Made by a program: the position numbers and the translations under genes
Source of the DNA: Hydractinia symbiolongicarpus
Lineage: Eukaryota; Cnidaria; Hydrozoa; Anthoathecata; Hydractiniidae
Length of the DNA: 64,000 nucleotides
Assembly: GCF_029227915.1 (NCBI RefSeq)
Contig: NC_079878.1
Span: forward strand, 1,798,001 to 1,862,000
Direction of reading: 5' to 3'
Shown here: positions 41,901 through 53,720 of the stretch, piece by piece
Layout of the letters: every line of letters starts with the position of its first letter
Position numbering within the stretch: position 1 is the stretch's first letter
The notes under the pieces: model-generated
Seen by the model: only the letters and a program-made list of their open reading frames with translations
Database searches by the model: none
What the model was told of the DNA's origin: nothing

Positions 41901-44560
41901 AGCGTCATTTCATCAAATCGGTCTAAAACCATAAGACAATTCTTCTACGCGCTTATTCCATAAGTTAAAATATTTTTGCTTGAGTTGTAATAAATGTAAA
42001 TTTTAGTCTGCTACTATACGAAATCATCGTTTAGCTCTCTCGAGTTATTTCAAGAACACGACATAAGCGTTATGGATTTTACATTCTTAGGCTTTAATTT
42101 AGCCGTGACTAAATTTAAGATCTTTTACGTCAATGGTACGGTGATAGATTTAAAATATAACAAATCTGTTTTGGAAACAGTTTAGCGTAGTCTTCTAATA
42201 ATTCCTTTAAGAAAAAAAGATAAGGGTCTAATATCCTCCTCATACATTTATAGAACATGACATTTCTTGTCCATTTTTCGAATTTTCCAAACTACATTGC
42301 GTCTATATGCTGCAATAGTTATATGGGTTGGGTTAACAACGCTGTAAATGTGCTTCTCGCAGTGCTTCTTGAACAAGCAACGAGTGAGGTTTTGGATCTA
42401 ACTAAATAACCTAAGATATTAAGTTTGTTTGTGAGCGTTGAGAAATGAACTTTGTCGAGTTTTAAGTGCGCGTGACCAGAATGAAGATAGGGTAAGAATT
42501 GCTTGTGGGTACGTTCTTTAAAATTGTACTCTTATTCCGATGATATTCTGAACAAGTTTGTATTTGAAAAAATCCGTGGTATAATCTTTTAAACTCTAAG
42601 CAAATTAATTTATGTGGAAAGTGTGGATCCGGTGAACTAAATTTTCACAACAAAATTAAATATAAATGTTGAATTTTGTAACTGTTAATTTTTGTAACTT
42701 TATACCACGTAGCAGGTTTTAATTTATTGATTTTAGACTTTATCAAGAATAATCTCGGTATGAGGATGCCAGAATCCTGTTTATAAGGATCAATTTCCAT
42801 AACAGCACCGTGTACAGAAGTTAGTTATGAAATTGTAAATTGTAAATGCAGGATGCAAATCAAAGTGACTCAAAAGAGTTTCGCAATAAATATCGCAGAG
42901 GTTCTGTTAAAAACGTTGCGCGACAACTGTTCCATAAAAGTGATTTTTAATGAAAAACAAGCTCTTAAAGAAGTCTGCCCCCTGTCTGCCTTTACAGTCA
43001 GCGGCTGTTTTATGTTGACTTGCCCCGACCAATATTGCCAGTGACTCCAGATAAGATAGCCAATTAACAAAGCTGCGAGAGAAGGGATGGAGGGAAAAAA
43101 CTTTAACAGGATTTTCCCAATTTCTTAACATCAGTCTGTTGAACATAATTACTGTTTTACCGGTTTGGAAGGAGATTCCATGCAGTTTAGGATTTAACTT
43201 CATGCTTGGTAGGTAGTCAGGATCTTGTGAGGCTTATTTGTCAAAAGTAATTTTAAGCTGGAAACTTAATCAAAAGGCGGTTTATTGAAAGGAGGGAGGG
43301 GGAACTTAATCAAGTATTTCCGCTATGCCCACCTGTGAGGTCTAATTAATATCTACACCATTCTGTAATTGTGTTTAATTATTGTGCAGGAAATAGGCGG
43401 ATTTGGAAACACCTTTATCATTGTTATCCCAACTGTTGTGAAAACATTCATTCTATAAATTAACAAGGGAATTTTCTTTGATAGAATTTTCAGCATATGA
43501 TGTATTACAAAAACATATCGTCTAACAAATGGGAAAGGGCTTTTTCAGAAAATGCTGGTATTGTACCTAGAGTACTTGTATTCAGTCATGAGCTGAACTC
43601 TCGAGCAAGCCATTTTAAAAGTTAAAACAGATCAGATCGATAGACAGACAGTAGAAATGCATTACCACTGATAACTAAGGAGTAAATTAAACCGTTTTAT
43701 GGATGTAAAAGAGATGCAATTAATTTAAACGCAGAAACCACGTCATAATTCCTGATTTGAAATTTGCCTTTTTAATGCCAGTTCTTTCCCTGGTGCACTC
43801 CAAAGCAATAAACGAGCTGATTGATTATATATTTGAATTAAGAAAGTTTTAAACATTTCTGAAAGTTAAAAAACATTTTTTTTAGCAAACAGAACCATGA
43901 CGACATTGTGACCACACACAGACATAAAGTAAATTTGACATTTGGTCGTTTCCGCAGGATGATTAACCGCTGTAATTAAGTCTAAATTTTCCTGTTACAA
44001 TAAAGGTCATATAATCAGTCATCAATAAAAAAAATATTGTGCCAAAAACTTTATAGTACAGCACTTAGTATACTCAATGATAGTTTCAGCCGGTATTTTT
44101 CTAATTCAAAAAAAGTCCTGTAGAATAACAGTATGAATGTTCAAGGCATTGCAAGGTTATTATTTATTTCACTGGGGCTTTTATCTAATAGAGTTTATCT
44201 TAACACTGTCAATTTTAGTCCCGATAAAAGCCTAAGTTTTTATACAAGAGTTAACTTGTTAACTTCGCAGAAGTAAAAATTATAGCCATAAAATCATAAT
44301 TTAATCTGTGGAAGAAAGCTTTGTTATTTTTAAACACACGCTTAGGTGGTCATAAATTGTTTGAGTAACAGACATGCTGTAAAAGTCTTAAAATAGCAGC
44401 TGATGTTAAGATTAAATCTTTAGACATTGTAATGGAGAATTAATTTGCCAGCAAGCAATTCCTGCATATAGGTTTTGACATATTTTCAGAACTTGTTTTG
44501 TACATGTGTGCTAATGTGGAACTGTGGCTTCGATAAGGTAACTATGTCCGTGGTTTAAAT
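41901..44560. other. Non-coding, no gene seen
   Basis: A/T-rich. ORFs at 42853-43203 overlap on both strands without any motif. No repeat of note. Confidence 0.4.
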
Positions 44561-44564
44561 ATTT

Positions 44565-44830
44565 TAAAAATGCTATTCGTTAACCCGCGGATAAGTCCAC
44601 GGGTTCGCCCGTCCTTTATTACCTGCATTCTGTGTTTCTCGTTACTGCGGTTGCTATCTTGCGTCACAAACAGACGTATACGGGTATTATGATATAGACT
44701 AGTCGTTAACCCGTGGAAAAATCCACGGGGTCTCCCGTCCTTTATATATCACATTTTGCGTTTCCGCAACAGGACAAGGTAACCCTTTTGAACACACAGA
44801 CAAAATACGGTTAGGGATACTATAATTGCT
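44565..44830 (+). repeat. Two hairpin-headed repeat heads in tandem
   Basis: CGTTAACCCGCGGATAAGTC-CACGGGTTCGCC at 44578, its tail GACGTATACGGGTATTATGA at 44670, then a second head CGTTAACCCGTGGAAAAATC-CACGGGG at 44704 with a perfect CCCGTGGA/TCCACGGG stem. The second tail GACAAAATACGGTTAGG ends near 44820. Confidence 0.6.
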
Positions 44831-47382
44831 TTATATTTTTTTTTCTCATATGGTGTTAGCTACTTTTTCGTTTCTGTTTTCATGAGTCCTAAATGATTTA
44901 ATTTAATATTTTTCTGTTTAAATTTTCCACTTATTTCAACAAGTTAATTTTATCTCTTAACATCGATGGTCCACTATTCCTTGTGCTTATACTGCGTTTA
45001 CACTTGAGGATTTATACAGATTCAAAGAACGTTTCGGTTTGAAACGAAAACGTAATAGTTTGAAAACGGAAATTTTGTATCAGTTTTCATCGGTTTAATT
45101 ATGTGCCAAAATTATAATCCCTAAAGTTTTTTAGATATATACATATACAGTTTGTGCTCGATACGGGGAAACCACATGGGGGCTTGAAAAATACTTTCAT
45201 TTATCGAATGTTCCACTTATCCGATTTGTCTTATTGGACCAAAATAATAATTCCACTTATTGAAATTGCCACTTACAGAGGGTTCCACTTATCTGACTTT
45301 AAATACAGACATTCTAAATTAATATCCGCCTCTGTTAATGTACAAGTCTAATTATTCTTTCTGTTCAAGCATCAAGAAACGAACACTAATTACATAACTA
45401 CGTCATTTCTTTTCTATTTGCCCACATTTACATGCAATTACATTTAATTAAGTGCAATTAACCAGAACATACATGACATATTTTTTTTGCAAAATCAGCT
45501 GGTAATGAATGGTTTTATCCACACCGTTCACATTGACAACAATAAAGGCATTCGTCAGTTTTTTCCGTGTTTCCTCACTGTCTTTTTTCTTTTTTTTTTT
45601 TTTTTTTGCGCAACAGCGTTTTTAATAAATCCGAAATGACGATTCGATTTCATAGCGATACAGGAATCCATGAAAGTTCTAAAGTTCCCTCACATTCTAA
45701 GTTGCAATCCTAGACATAAATTACTGCAAAAAAGGGCGTGATTTCAGAGTTCTTACCCATAACTTGTTAATATTTACACGGGATTTAGACTCACTTAGAA
45801 TCCTGCGTTTTTTTTTTTGGGGGGGGGGGGGCTGTGGAGTGATTTGTTCCGCAATGCGGACATTTTGGAAATTAGAAGTTAGTTACCGGACCTACTATTT
45901 TGCGGGCGATGCATGCTGCCACAAGATGCCGTTTTATCATTTAGAGAATTAGACAAAAAGCAACCTTTTGCATATCATGCTCAGGATTATAGTTTGGTTT
46001 CCGATTAGGTTTTTAACATGCTTAAGTTTTGTTTTAAATAAAAACAAGAAAACCATAGCTCTGTGCTACTACTCTTCCTAAGTGTGACATGATGATTTAA
46101 ATGCAGCCAAATGCTTGGCAGTTTTCTCCAATTCCGTAAACCAATTTTGTGCTTCTTAAACCTTCTTAAAAATCTTTTGAATATTCTGGTTCTTAACATC
46201 TGTAGGAAATCCCGTGTTTAATAGATCACAGCAGACTGTTCCTACCAAGTTTTAAACTATAGTTAATGGTGCAATGATTTTTATGAGGCGTCATGTATGT
46301 TAATGTTTCTACTTTTAGGCACGTTTTTCCAACGTGTTCTTCTGAATAAAAATTTATGTAGATGATTTGCAAATGAGTTTATGCACTTTAAGACAGTTAG
46401 TTTTTTTGTTTTTTTTAGTTCATTGAGTTGCTCCATAGTTCATCATCCGCCTGGTCTCTTCGCTTTTATTGCGTTCATTAAACCATAAGTTTATTGTGTT
46501 TTTTTGGTTTGTTTTTTCTTTGTCTTATTTTTTGTCATTCTATTTTAAAACTCATGTTTAAAATGAGATATAAACTTCTATTCTATGACTTAAAGACTAG
46601 TTTGTTTGAAATTGCTTTTACTTCTGTTTTTTCTTTCTACCAAAATTAATTTGAAATAGAATTTGAAACATACGTGAGGCTTCCACGTTTCTTTTTGTAA
46701 ATAAAATGATTCCTTTACGACTGCACAAGGTGAAAGGAAACCAGGATACGCCCAGGTATGTTGTATTAAATTTTTTTAAGATTATAATCTGTAAAACAAA
46801 CGTACATAAGGCTTCATATAACTAACGCACCTGTCAACAATAGTTTGAAAATGGATAATTTATTTTATAATGGATAATTTATTTTATAAGAAAAGCCTTA
46901 CCTGTAGATCTTTAGAAGCAGAACATTTGAAAGATCATTAAGGGAGAAAGTCAATTTGGATTTGCAAATTTAAAAAAAAAATCTGACAAAACTTTGCCGC
47001 GCATTTGCATTTTAAGGATCTACAGATGTTACACAAGACAAGCGTTTCTTGTTAAAAATATTCTTGTTAAAGAAGTACTATGTGGCACCGACAAAATCAA
47101 TTTTAATCGACAAAATAACTATATTCCTAATAACATTTTCGCAGAATTTTCTTTGCTACCAGTAAATATCAGTAAAAAGATCTTTGACCAACAACAATAT
47201 TTTGTTATGTTTTGAATCCCTTTTCTACTAAATACTACCAATTTTAAGCGATGAAGTTCGTTGAGATGACATGGTGTCAACTTTGATAAATATACAGACG
47301 GGAAACTATCTTTACTTACTTACAGATTTTTTCAGTAAGTTCAGTAGGATAAAATGAAAATATATTCGTCACATGTTTCCTG
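44831..47382. other. Non-coding with homopolymer tracts
   Basis: It holds a T tract (45584-45607), a T/G run (45810-45831), and a 45140-45310 stretch of CACTTATC-type repeats that resemble a degraded pogo-type end. A direct repeat AATGGATAATTTATTTTATA lies at about 46850/46869. No gene seen. Confidence 0.4.
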
Positions 47383-47965
47383 ATTCCATGAAATTAACGA
47401 GTCACGAAATTAACGCAAATTGAATTAATGGTCATAAAATTAACGCGGTTTAATGAAATTATTTTGAAAAAAGGGATTTAATTAACGCGGTTGACCAAGG
47501 TTGTTTTCAAATATGCATTTAATTAATGCAAATTTGAGAATATGCGATAACACACGAAGCAAAAATTACGGCAACAGTCGAATCCACGGTAGTAAAGCGG
47601 TCTTCTCTATTACAAGGCGGTTTGAAAATCGAAATAAAAGCTTACGTTTTTTTGAAAGACGATATTAAAAAAAAGTGCTTTCAGTTTATTTTCCACTCAT
47701 ATCAGAGTATGATGATTAAACAAAAGCTATTTTAAAAAGACCGGGTTGAGCAATCGTCCGATGAGTAGGAAATAATAGAAATTTAAAGAAAAATTGTATT
47801 TTTATGTTTTTTAGGCTTCAACATGTTATAAAAAAGTTACCAAATTAATAGTATTTTAATTAACGGTCATGAAATTAACATGCTTTAAATTAACACTGCA
47901 TTTAATTAACAATGGCGAAATTAAAAAAACCGCGTTAATTTCATGACTCGTTAATTTCATGGAAT
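47383..47965. mobile_element. MITE with ~35-bp inverted ends
   Basis: The left end ATTCCATGAAATTAACGAGT-CACGAAATTAACGC is matched by the complement at the right end (GCGTTAATTTCATGACTCGT-TAATTTCATGGAAT, ending 47965) with one mismatch. ATTAACG-type words recur inside. The 583-bp interior has no ORF, so it is non-autonomous. Confidence 0.75.
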
Positions 47966-50900
47966 AAGGTATTCAACATTTTTCTATTTTGATCTTTAAC
48001 TTTTTTTATTTATTTTGTGTGTATTGACTCGTGACCATCACAAAAAAGAGCAGATATATACCACATGGTTTTTTTTAATTTCCGCACCCATTTAGCAAAC
48101 GTGTAAAAGTATTCAATTATAAATGATTCAGCACTTACAAAGATGTAAACAAAACTGGTATTTGTAACAGGACACACTCATCTTAAGGTTTACTGTTTTG
48201 TCATTTTGCAAAGTTTTTAAGTGAAAATCCACCTCAATTTTTATCTACTCTACGAATATTTTTAATGTCACAACATCCTTAGTCTTTGTTCAAGACATTT
48301 TTCTTTTCATGTTATCTGTGACATGTAAAATTGTATACTAGAAAGGAATTTTTAATGAAGCAGGCCAATCCAGTCGGTGTGGTCCTCAAAATCAACGCTG
48401 ACATCATTAAGTTTCATTCAGCAGCAGCGCCGCAGTGAAGTTCGCCTCTCCTTTAAAGATATATTATTTTTATTCTTCTTAGCTTTGAATATATAAAACT
48501 TAAAAAAATATGCATTTTGTGAAATTCTTACGTAAGTGGCAACACATTTTGTGATAATATACAAATAAAATAATATATAACATCATCTTCAGCGATATTT
48601 TTCTATTTTATAGTGAGTCATCTTTATTTCGAGCTCACTAAGAAGCAAAATTGTCCGAATAAAAATATACGAAATAAAAAACGAAAACGAAAAGCCTTTG
48701 CAAGGCAAAAGATTCATATTTTCAGCTTAGTCCAATATGAAATAAAGTAGAAGTCAAAATATAAACAAGGACGTACAAGCGCTTTAACAATCGTGCTCAA
48801 AATTCGTAAAAAATGCCATAAAAACAACTATTTTTAAATGTTTTAATGATGTTTTGTGATGTTTGTTGAAAAGCCATAGCTGCAGCATAATAAAGTTGCT
48901 GCTAAAATATGCAGAAATTGACTGGAAAAGACATTGTGTTAAAGAAGGGGCAAACAGCGCGGGCATGGCTGCTAATTGAAAATTTATGATGCTACAGTTA
49001 ATTTCAAAGACCAGACACGTTGGTCTGGAATGTTCCATAAAACATCTCTTTATAGGGGTTTGTTACAAAATAGTATTTTTTTTTTTATCCATGAATGTGA
49101 GTTATTTTATTGTTCGGTATTTTACACATTTGCCAAACTGGTGGTTATATTCAGAAACTATATTAGACTTTTTTCCTGTATTGTGATGGCAACGCACTCT
49201 TTTATCGAAAATAATAAACAAGACAAGTTAAAGATCAAAATAGCAAAAATGCTATTAGTAGAATAACACGACCATATTTTTATTACTGAACTAATTCATT
49301 AGTAAATATAAAAAAAATATAAAGATTTGTAAACACAGCTGAAACCGTTGAACGTTCCATTTGTTTTTGAAAGTTTCCGGTCTGTGTATTTATCGAATTT
49401 GGCGCCATCTCATCACAACAAACTTCATCATCCGAAGCTGGAAGTATGTTGTAAATAAGCGAATTAAATTACGAAAAAAATATCATTATTGGCCATGACA
49501 GATGTTTATAAAGTTCCAAGAAGTATTAACGAAACTTTTTGCCACATACAGCCTGAGAACTTTGTAAAAATGTTGCTGGTAAAGAATGTGGATATTCAGT
49601 TATGAAACATAGTTATTTGTGTGTGGTTATAGTAGTTATTTTATCAGATTTTGGAATTTAGAAATTCCTTAATATTTGCTTCCTCGCTTAAAATTTTTAT
49701 TGTTGCCCACAAAAAAGTTTTTTGTTCGCCTTTCCTTTAAGTTTTCGGGGAATGACAACTTTTCATGGAACAAGTACAAACTAAAACAAATACACAAAAT
49801 ATCAAAAGTTACTGTACTGTGTCTTTGTTTTAGTTTAAACTTGTTCGATTAAAAGGTACACACATTTTCTGTCAGAGTGTTTTTGTTATTCGCCTTGACA
49901 AAAATTATGCAAAAAAAATTTTATCTGTAATATACATTATATATTCTTTATTGTACATATATTATTTTTAAGATATCCTTAAATGAGAATAAGTATATCA
50001 AGGTAATATCAAGAAAACATGTTTGTTGGTTGAAATTTTAAATTTTTTTTCATAAAAAAGAGTACGTTTGTGTTCCAAATTGGTGCAGAAGTGCAATGTT
50101 ATTTAGACAATCCTTTAGTTCTAATTACCAGTAAACTAAAGTCACTCTGGAAGCTTTTTATAATCGCTACAATATGTATATAAAAGCATTAGAATCATAA
50201 ACGATCAGCAATACATATGCAGTTTATATATAGACTTTGCTCCTATACCCAAACTACAGTTATTTGGAGCAAAAAAAGGAGGAAAAATTTAAGACACATA
50301 CAAGAAAAAGAGACCATAAATTCGTGCTACGTACAACTTCAGCACAAACTCCCAGACATGCAGTAAGAATTTGTGTTAATACTTCAGCACTTGCTCAGTA
50401 CTTGCCGACATGAGGCTGTACATCCGTTGACATTGCTTGCACCAGTTAATTAAACACCGTGTTACAACATAACTATATACTGCCAGGCAATGCTTAGATT
50501 AAGGAAGAAAAATAACGCTTCCGATTTAGACGTTTGACCTAGAGAAATGTTATTAAAACTTATTAAAAAACTCTTAACACATTCAAATTGCAAGTAAAGT
50601 TTAGATGTACAACATTCCAGGTTTGTAAAGTTATTCCAAAAGCTTCATGTTGTTCAGCCGATTATGATTCTATTTGTTTATCTAAGGATTCCTAAATGAA
50701 TATTATGTCAAGCTGTAACGGATTGCATTACCACGAAACCTTTGAATTGCCTCCTAGTTTTTGGCATTAGGCGGATCAAACACCAACACACCAACAAAAG
50801 ATTAGCTGTGGTTTCATTGACTAGACTAGCTGTGGTTTCATTGTATCTTTAAAAGGAAACCATCAGGAAGGTAAACGGCAACCTACCTTATGTAACATAA

Positions 50901-51319
50901 CCTATGCTATTTGAGAAGGTAAGCTATGTTTTTACATGATGTTTATAATATTACTTACTTACTTAATTAAAATAAATGTTGTACTTTTAGATTGGGGGTT
51001 AAACCAAACCAAGCTATTATTTATGTCTTGTACTGTTTAAGTTGTAGTTAGTTTGTTGTTGTTGTTGTTGTTTTGTTATTGTTGTTTTTATAATTTTCCT
51101 CGTCACACCAAACTCACGCTCCACTGTATTACAGTACAACATAGCTTACGTAGAGTCTAATATTTCATTTTAAATAATAAATGATATTTCATCTGTGTAG
51201 CCATAAGTCACTTTTACTTAGACAGATATTTTTAATTTAAAATTAATAGTTTTAAGCCAACAACCTAATTTTAGAAGAATAATACTTCATATTACTTAAA
51301 AGTTTTTTGCTAAGAAGAG
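47966..51319. other. Non-coding, no gene seen
   Basis: A/T-rich. ORFs near 48784-49266 are antisense overlaps without motifs. Possible solo TTAA termini (GTTCGCCTCTCCTTTAA near 48438; GTTCGCCTTTCCTTTAA near 49722). A (GTT)n run lies at 51053-51070. Confidence 0.4.
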
Positions 51320-51323
51320 TTAA

Positions 51324-52075
51324 CCCTATTCGGTCCGGGGGGGGGGGGGGCGGATTCCGCCCCCCCTGACGGTTTTTTTTTTAATAACTCCTGATTGCTT
51401 TGTTATATGGCTATGATACTTACTGAGTTTCAACATTTATCTAGTAGACACCTGCATGCTAATTTTTTAGGTCCCATACCTTTCAGAGGCTTTGATATTG
51501 GCCATTACTCGAAACTACCCCTAAAAATCTCTATGAAATCCTTATAATGGGGAAAATATAATAACTCCTGTTAGGATTATCCTTAGAACTTGAAACTTGC
51601 AACACAACTTTGTTTCATCAAGAAGAATCATTTTGAATAATTTGAACACGTGACTAATTCGATTTACCGATTTTTCGGATTTCACCCGAAAATTGGAAAA
51701 AAACGGATTTTCGGGCAATTTTTGGCAATTTTTCATCCGATCCATGTAAAAACCGGAAGATATGTTAAATAACTTTTATTTAGCTTTCAGAAACTTCAAA
51801 CAGAATGTAAAAATTCGCTCTAGAACAAAAGTAATTATATTTTAAGCAGATAGTGGCATTTTTAACAATTTTCAAGCTTTTGATGACGTCACAGAAAATG
51901 TGCTGACGCAAGCAAATTTTTTTTGGCGCCATTATGTTCCTTTTATGACGTACTATAAGTGTGCCAAGTTTGATTCAATTTGAACAACCCTATGAAAAGT
52001 TATTGAGGGGGGGCGGAATCCGCCCCCCCCCCCCCCCGGTCATAGTATGTTCGAAAAACCCCGGACCGAATAGGG
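51324..52075. mobile_element. piggyBac-like MITE
   Basis: Inverted ends CCCTATTCGGTCCGGGG (51324) and complement ending 52075 are flanked by TTAA (51320-51323, 52076-52079). CCC-beginning ends inside TTAA are the piggyBac pattern. Inside the ends are G- and C-runs plus GGCGG(A)ATYCCGCC on both sides. The ORF at 51542-51745 shows no domain. 752 bp, non-autonomous. Confidence 0.75.
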
Positions 52076-52689
52076 TTAAGGCAAGTCAATAAGTGACAAC
52101 TAGCTAGTTGAAGTACAATTTTCACTTCGTCTTTGACAGCCACGTAGATCTAAACGCACTATATTCGTGCATAAAATATAATTACGACTTTTTTAACTGA
52201 CGTTGTTCTGTTTTTGTATAGCTTACGTACGTTCCTTGTCTAATCACAGAGAAGCGGCCGCTGAGATTGCTTGTATCTTCCAGTACATAATATCGGAAGT
52301 AAATATCAAATTTGTTATCTTATATTGTGTGACAGATTGGCACAAATATTGTAGGTCTGTTGCACTTTTTTCGTACTTTTAAAGGCGCAGAAAGTTGTAA
52401 TAAAACCTAACGTAAAAAACTTACGTTTAAGCAAAATATTTCTTTATTCCCGCCATTTTGGAAAAAAGTTTATGTCCAAATGAATTGGCTTTTGGACACT
52501 GTAGATCAGTTTTTCTGAAAGTAGACTGAAAGTTTGTACAAGATCAAGTAGTTATCGAAACCACTCTGCGTAGCTTTTAAAATTTTTGAGTTCTTATTCA
52601 GAACTTTGTTCTATCTCTTCCTGACCGCGCACAATTCAATTTCACATTGTACGTCATTAACGTCATTATTTTAATAATGAAGGAGGCTA

Positions 52690-53060
52690 CCGTAATGACG
52701 GTGTAAGCGCCCGCGGCGCTTATTTAAAATTTATGATTAATGGGGTTATCTTATCAGCACTTATCAGCAGGGGCGCTTATTTAAGCAGGGCGGTTACTTA
52801 TTTTCCTAAAAAAAAAAACAAGTAAAATGTGTTAATTAATTTCTTTCTTTTCACTTTTAACGAACAACATCTAAACAAAAATTAAAATGTTTTCGTCTTT
52901 GTCTTCCTGGTCTGAATTGACTGTAAGAAACTCGGGTGTTGCTGTGACAACGTCATTTTCATATACTTGGCATGGAACAGTATCTTCCTCAGTTAAAATT
53001 GAAAGCTCTGGCTATATTGTGAAGTGGGGGGGGCGGTTATTCAAGCAGGGAAGCTTATTG
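52690..53060. repeat. Transposon fragment with GCGCTTATTTAAGC ends
   Basis: GCGCCCGCGGCGCTTATTTA (52708), GGCGCTTATTTAAGCAGGGC (52772) and GGCGGTTATTCAAGCAGGG (53033) look like iterated subterminal repeats. Between them the minus frame 53020-52887 reads PELSILTEEDTVPCQVYEND and VVTATPEFL, the kind of acidic tail seen on some DDE transposases. Low certainty. Confidence 0.35.
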
Positions 53061-53278
53061 AAATTATAATATATTACGCTCAAAGTATAAACACTTTTTA
53101 TAAGGTATTTGTGGGCTCAGAATCACACAGGATCAAAGAATTATTGCTCGGCCTCAACATTTTTGTATTTTATTTTTAATTTTTATTTACTTTAACTTTA
53201 CAGTGATTTTATACCTTTCTGCTAACTCAGAATGTTAAACATAAGATAAGAAATACTATTGAGGCTAGGCAAAATTTA

Positions 53279-53500
53279 TAGGTTTTTGATAAGCACACAG
53301 GAGAATCAATAGGATACGTTGAATTAGGTGATCATGATTTAGAATTTTTAGCTTTTAAAAAAGAAGACACTCTTGACACTCATGCTTGTTTTCTTTCTAC
53401 GCGGAATTGCATCAGAGCTAAAATTTAGCTTTGCCCATTTCGCAACAGATGTAGTTACCTTCTCACAACCGTTGCCATTATTTTGAGAAGCTGGAAGATG
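53279..53500 (+). pseudogene. P-element/THAP9-like transposase fragment
   Basis: The plus frame reads VFDKHTGESIGYVELGDHDL, then FLAFKKEDTLDTHACFLSTR, with a stop after CIRAKI. A shift continues KFSFAHFATDVVTFSQPLPL. The order FDxxTGxxxGYVDLGD, then ATHALVFxxR, KFSFAxFAT and LFWxA matches the RNase-H-like core of P-element/THAP9-type transposases. Only about 75 residues remain. The first catalytic Asp may be in the LGDHD run, but this is not certain. Confidence 0.6.
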
Positions 53501-53540
53501 AGCAATTTAAATCGCTACAGAAAAGTTTTATTAGTTTATT

Positions 53541-53720
53541 ATGTCAGCAAGGGGGTTTGACTGCACTGGCCTTCCTGCTGAAGACTGTTCGCAGACCTCT
53601 TTTCAGGTGACTTAGAGGAGCAAAACCTCTAGAATTTAAATTTTAAGACTTAACTGGTCGAGTTTATCATTGTGCGTGCACTTTGTAATTTTTATTCTTA
53701 TTTTTGAACAGTGAAGAAAC
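53541..53720 (+). repeat. USP-LINE tail/leader fragment
   Basis: CAGCAAGGGGGTTTGACTGC joins directly to CTGCTGAAGACTGTTCGCAG-ACCTCTTTTCAGGTGAC, a diverged version of the 18541-18575 structured head. ATTTTAAGACTTAACTGGTC follows, as at 26625-26660. It shows tail and structured leader side by side at a third locus. Confidence 0.6.

Noticed and set aside
48433-49742. Kolobok-like element between two GTTCGCC..CTTTAA ends
   Set aside because: Both ends point the same way, so they cannot be the two termini of one element; neighbouring sequences do not match.
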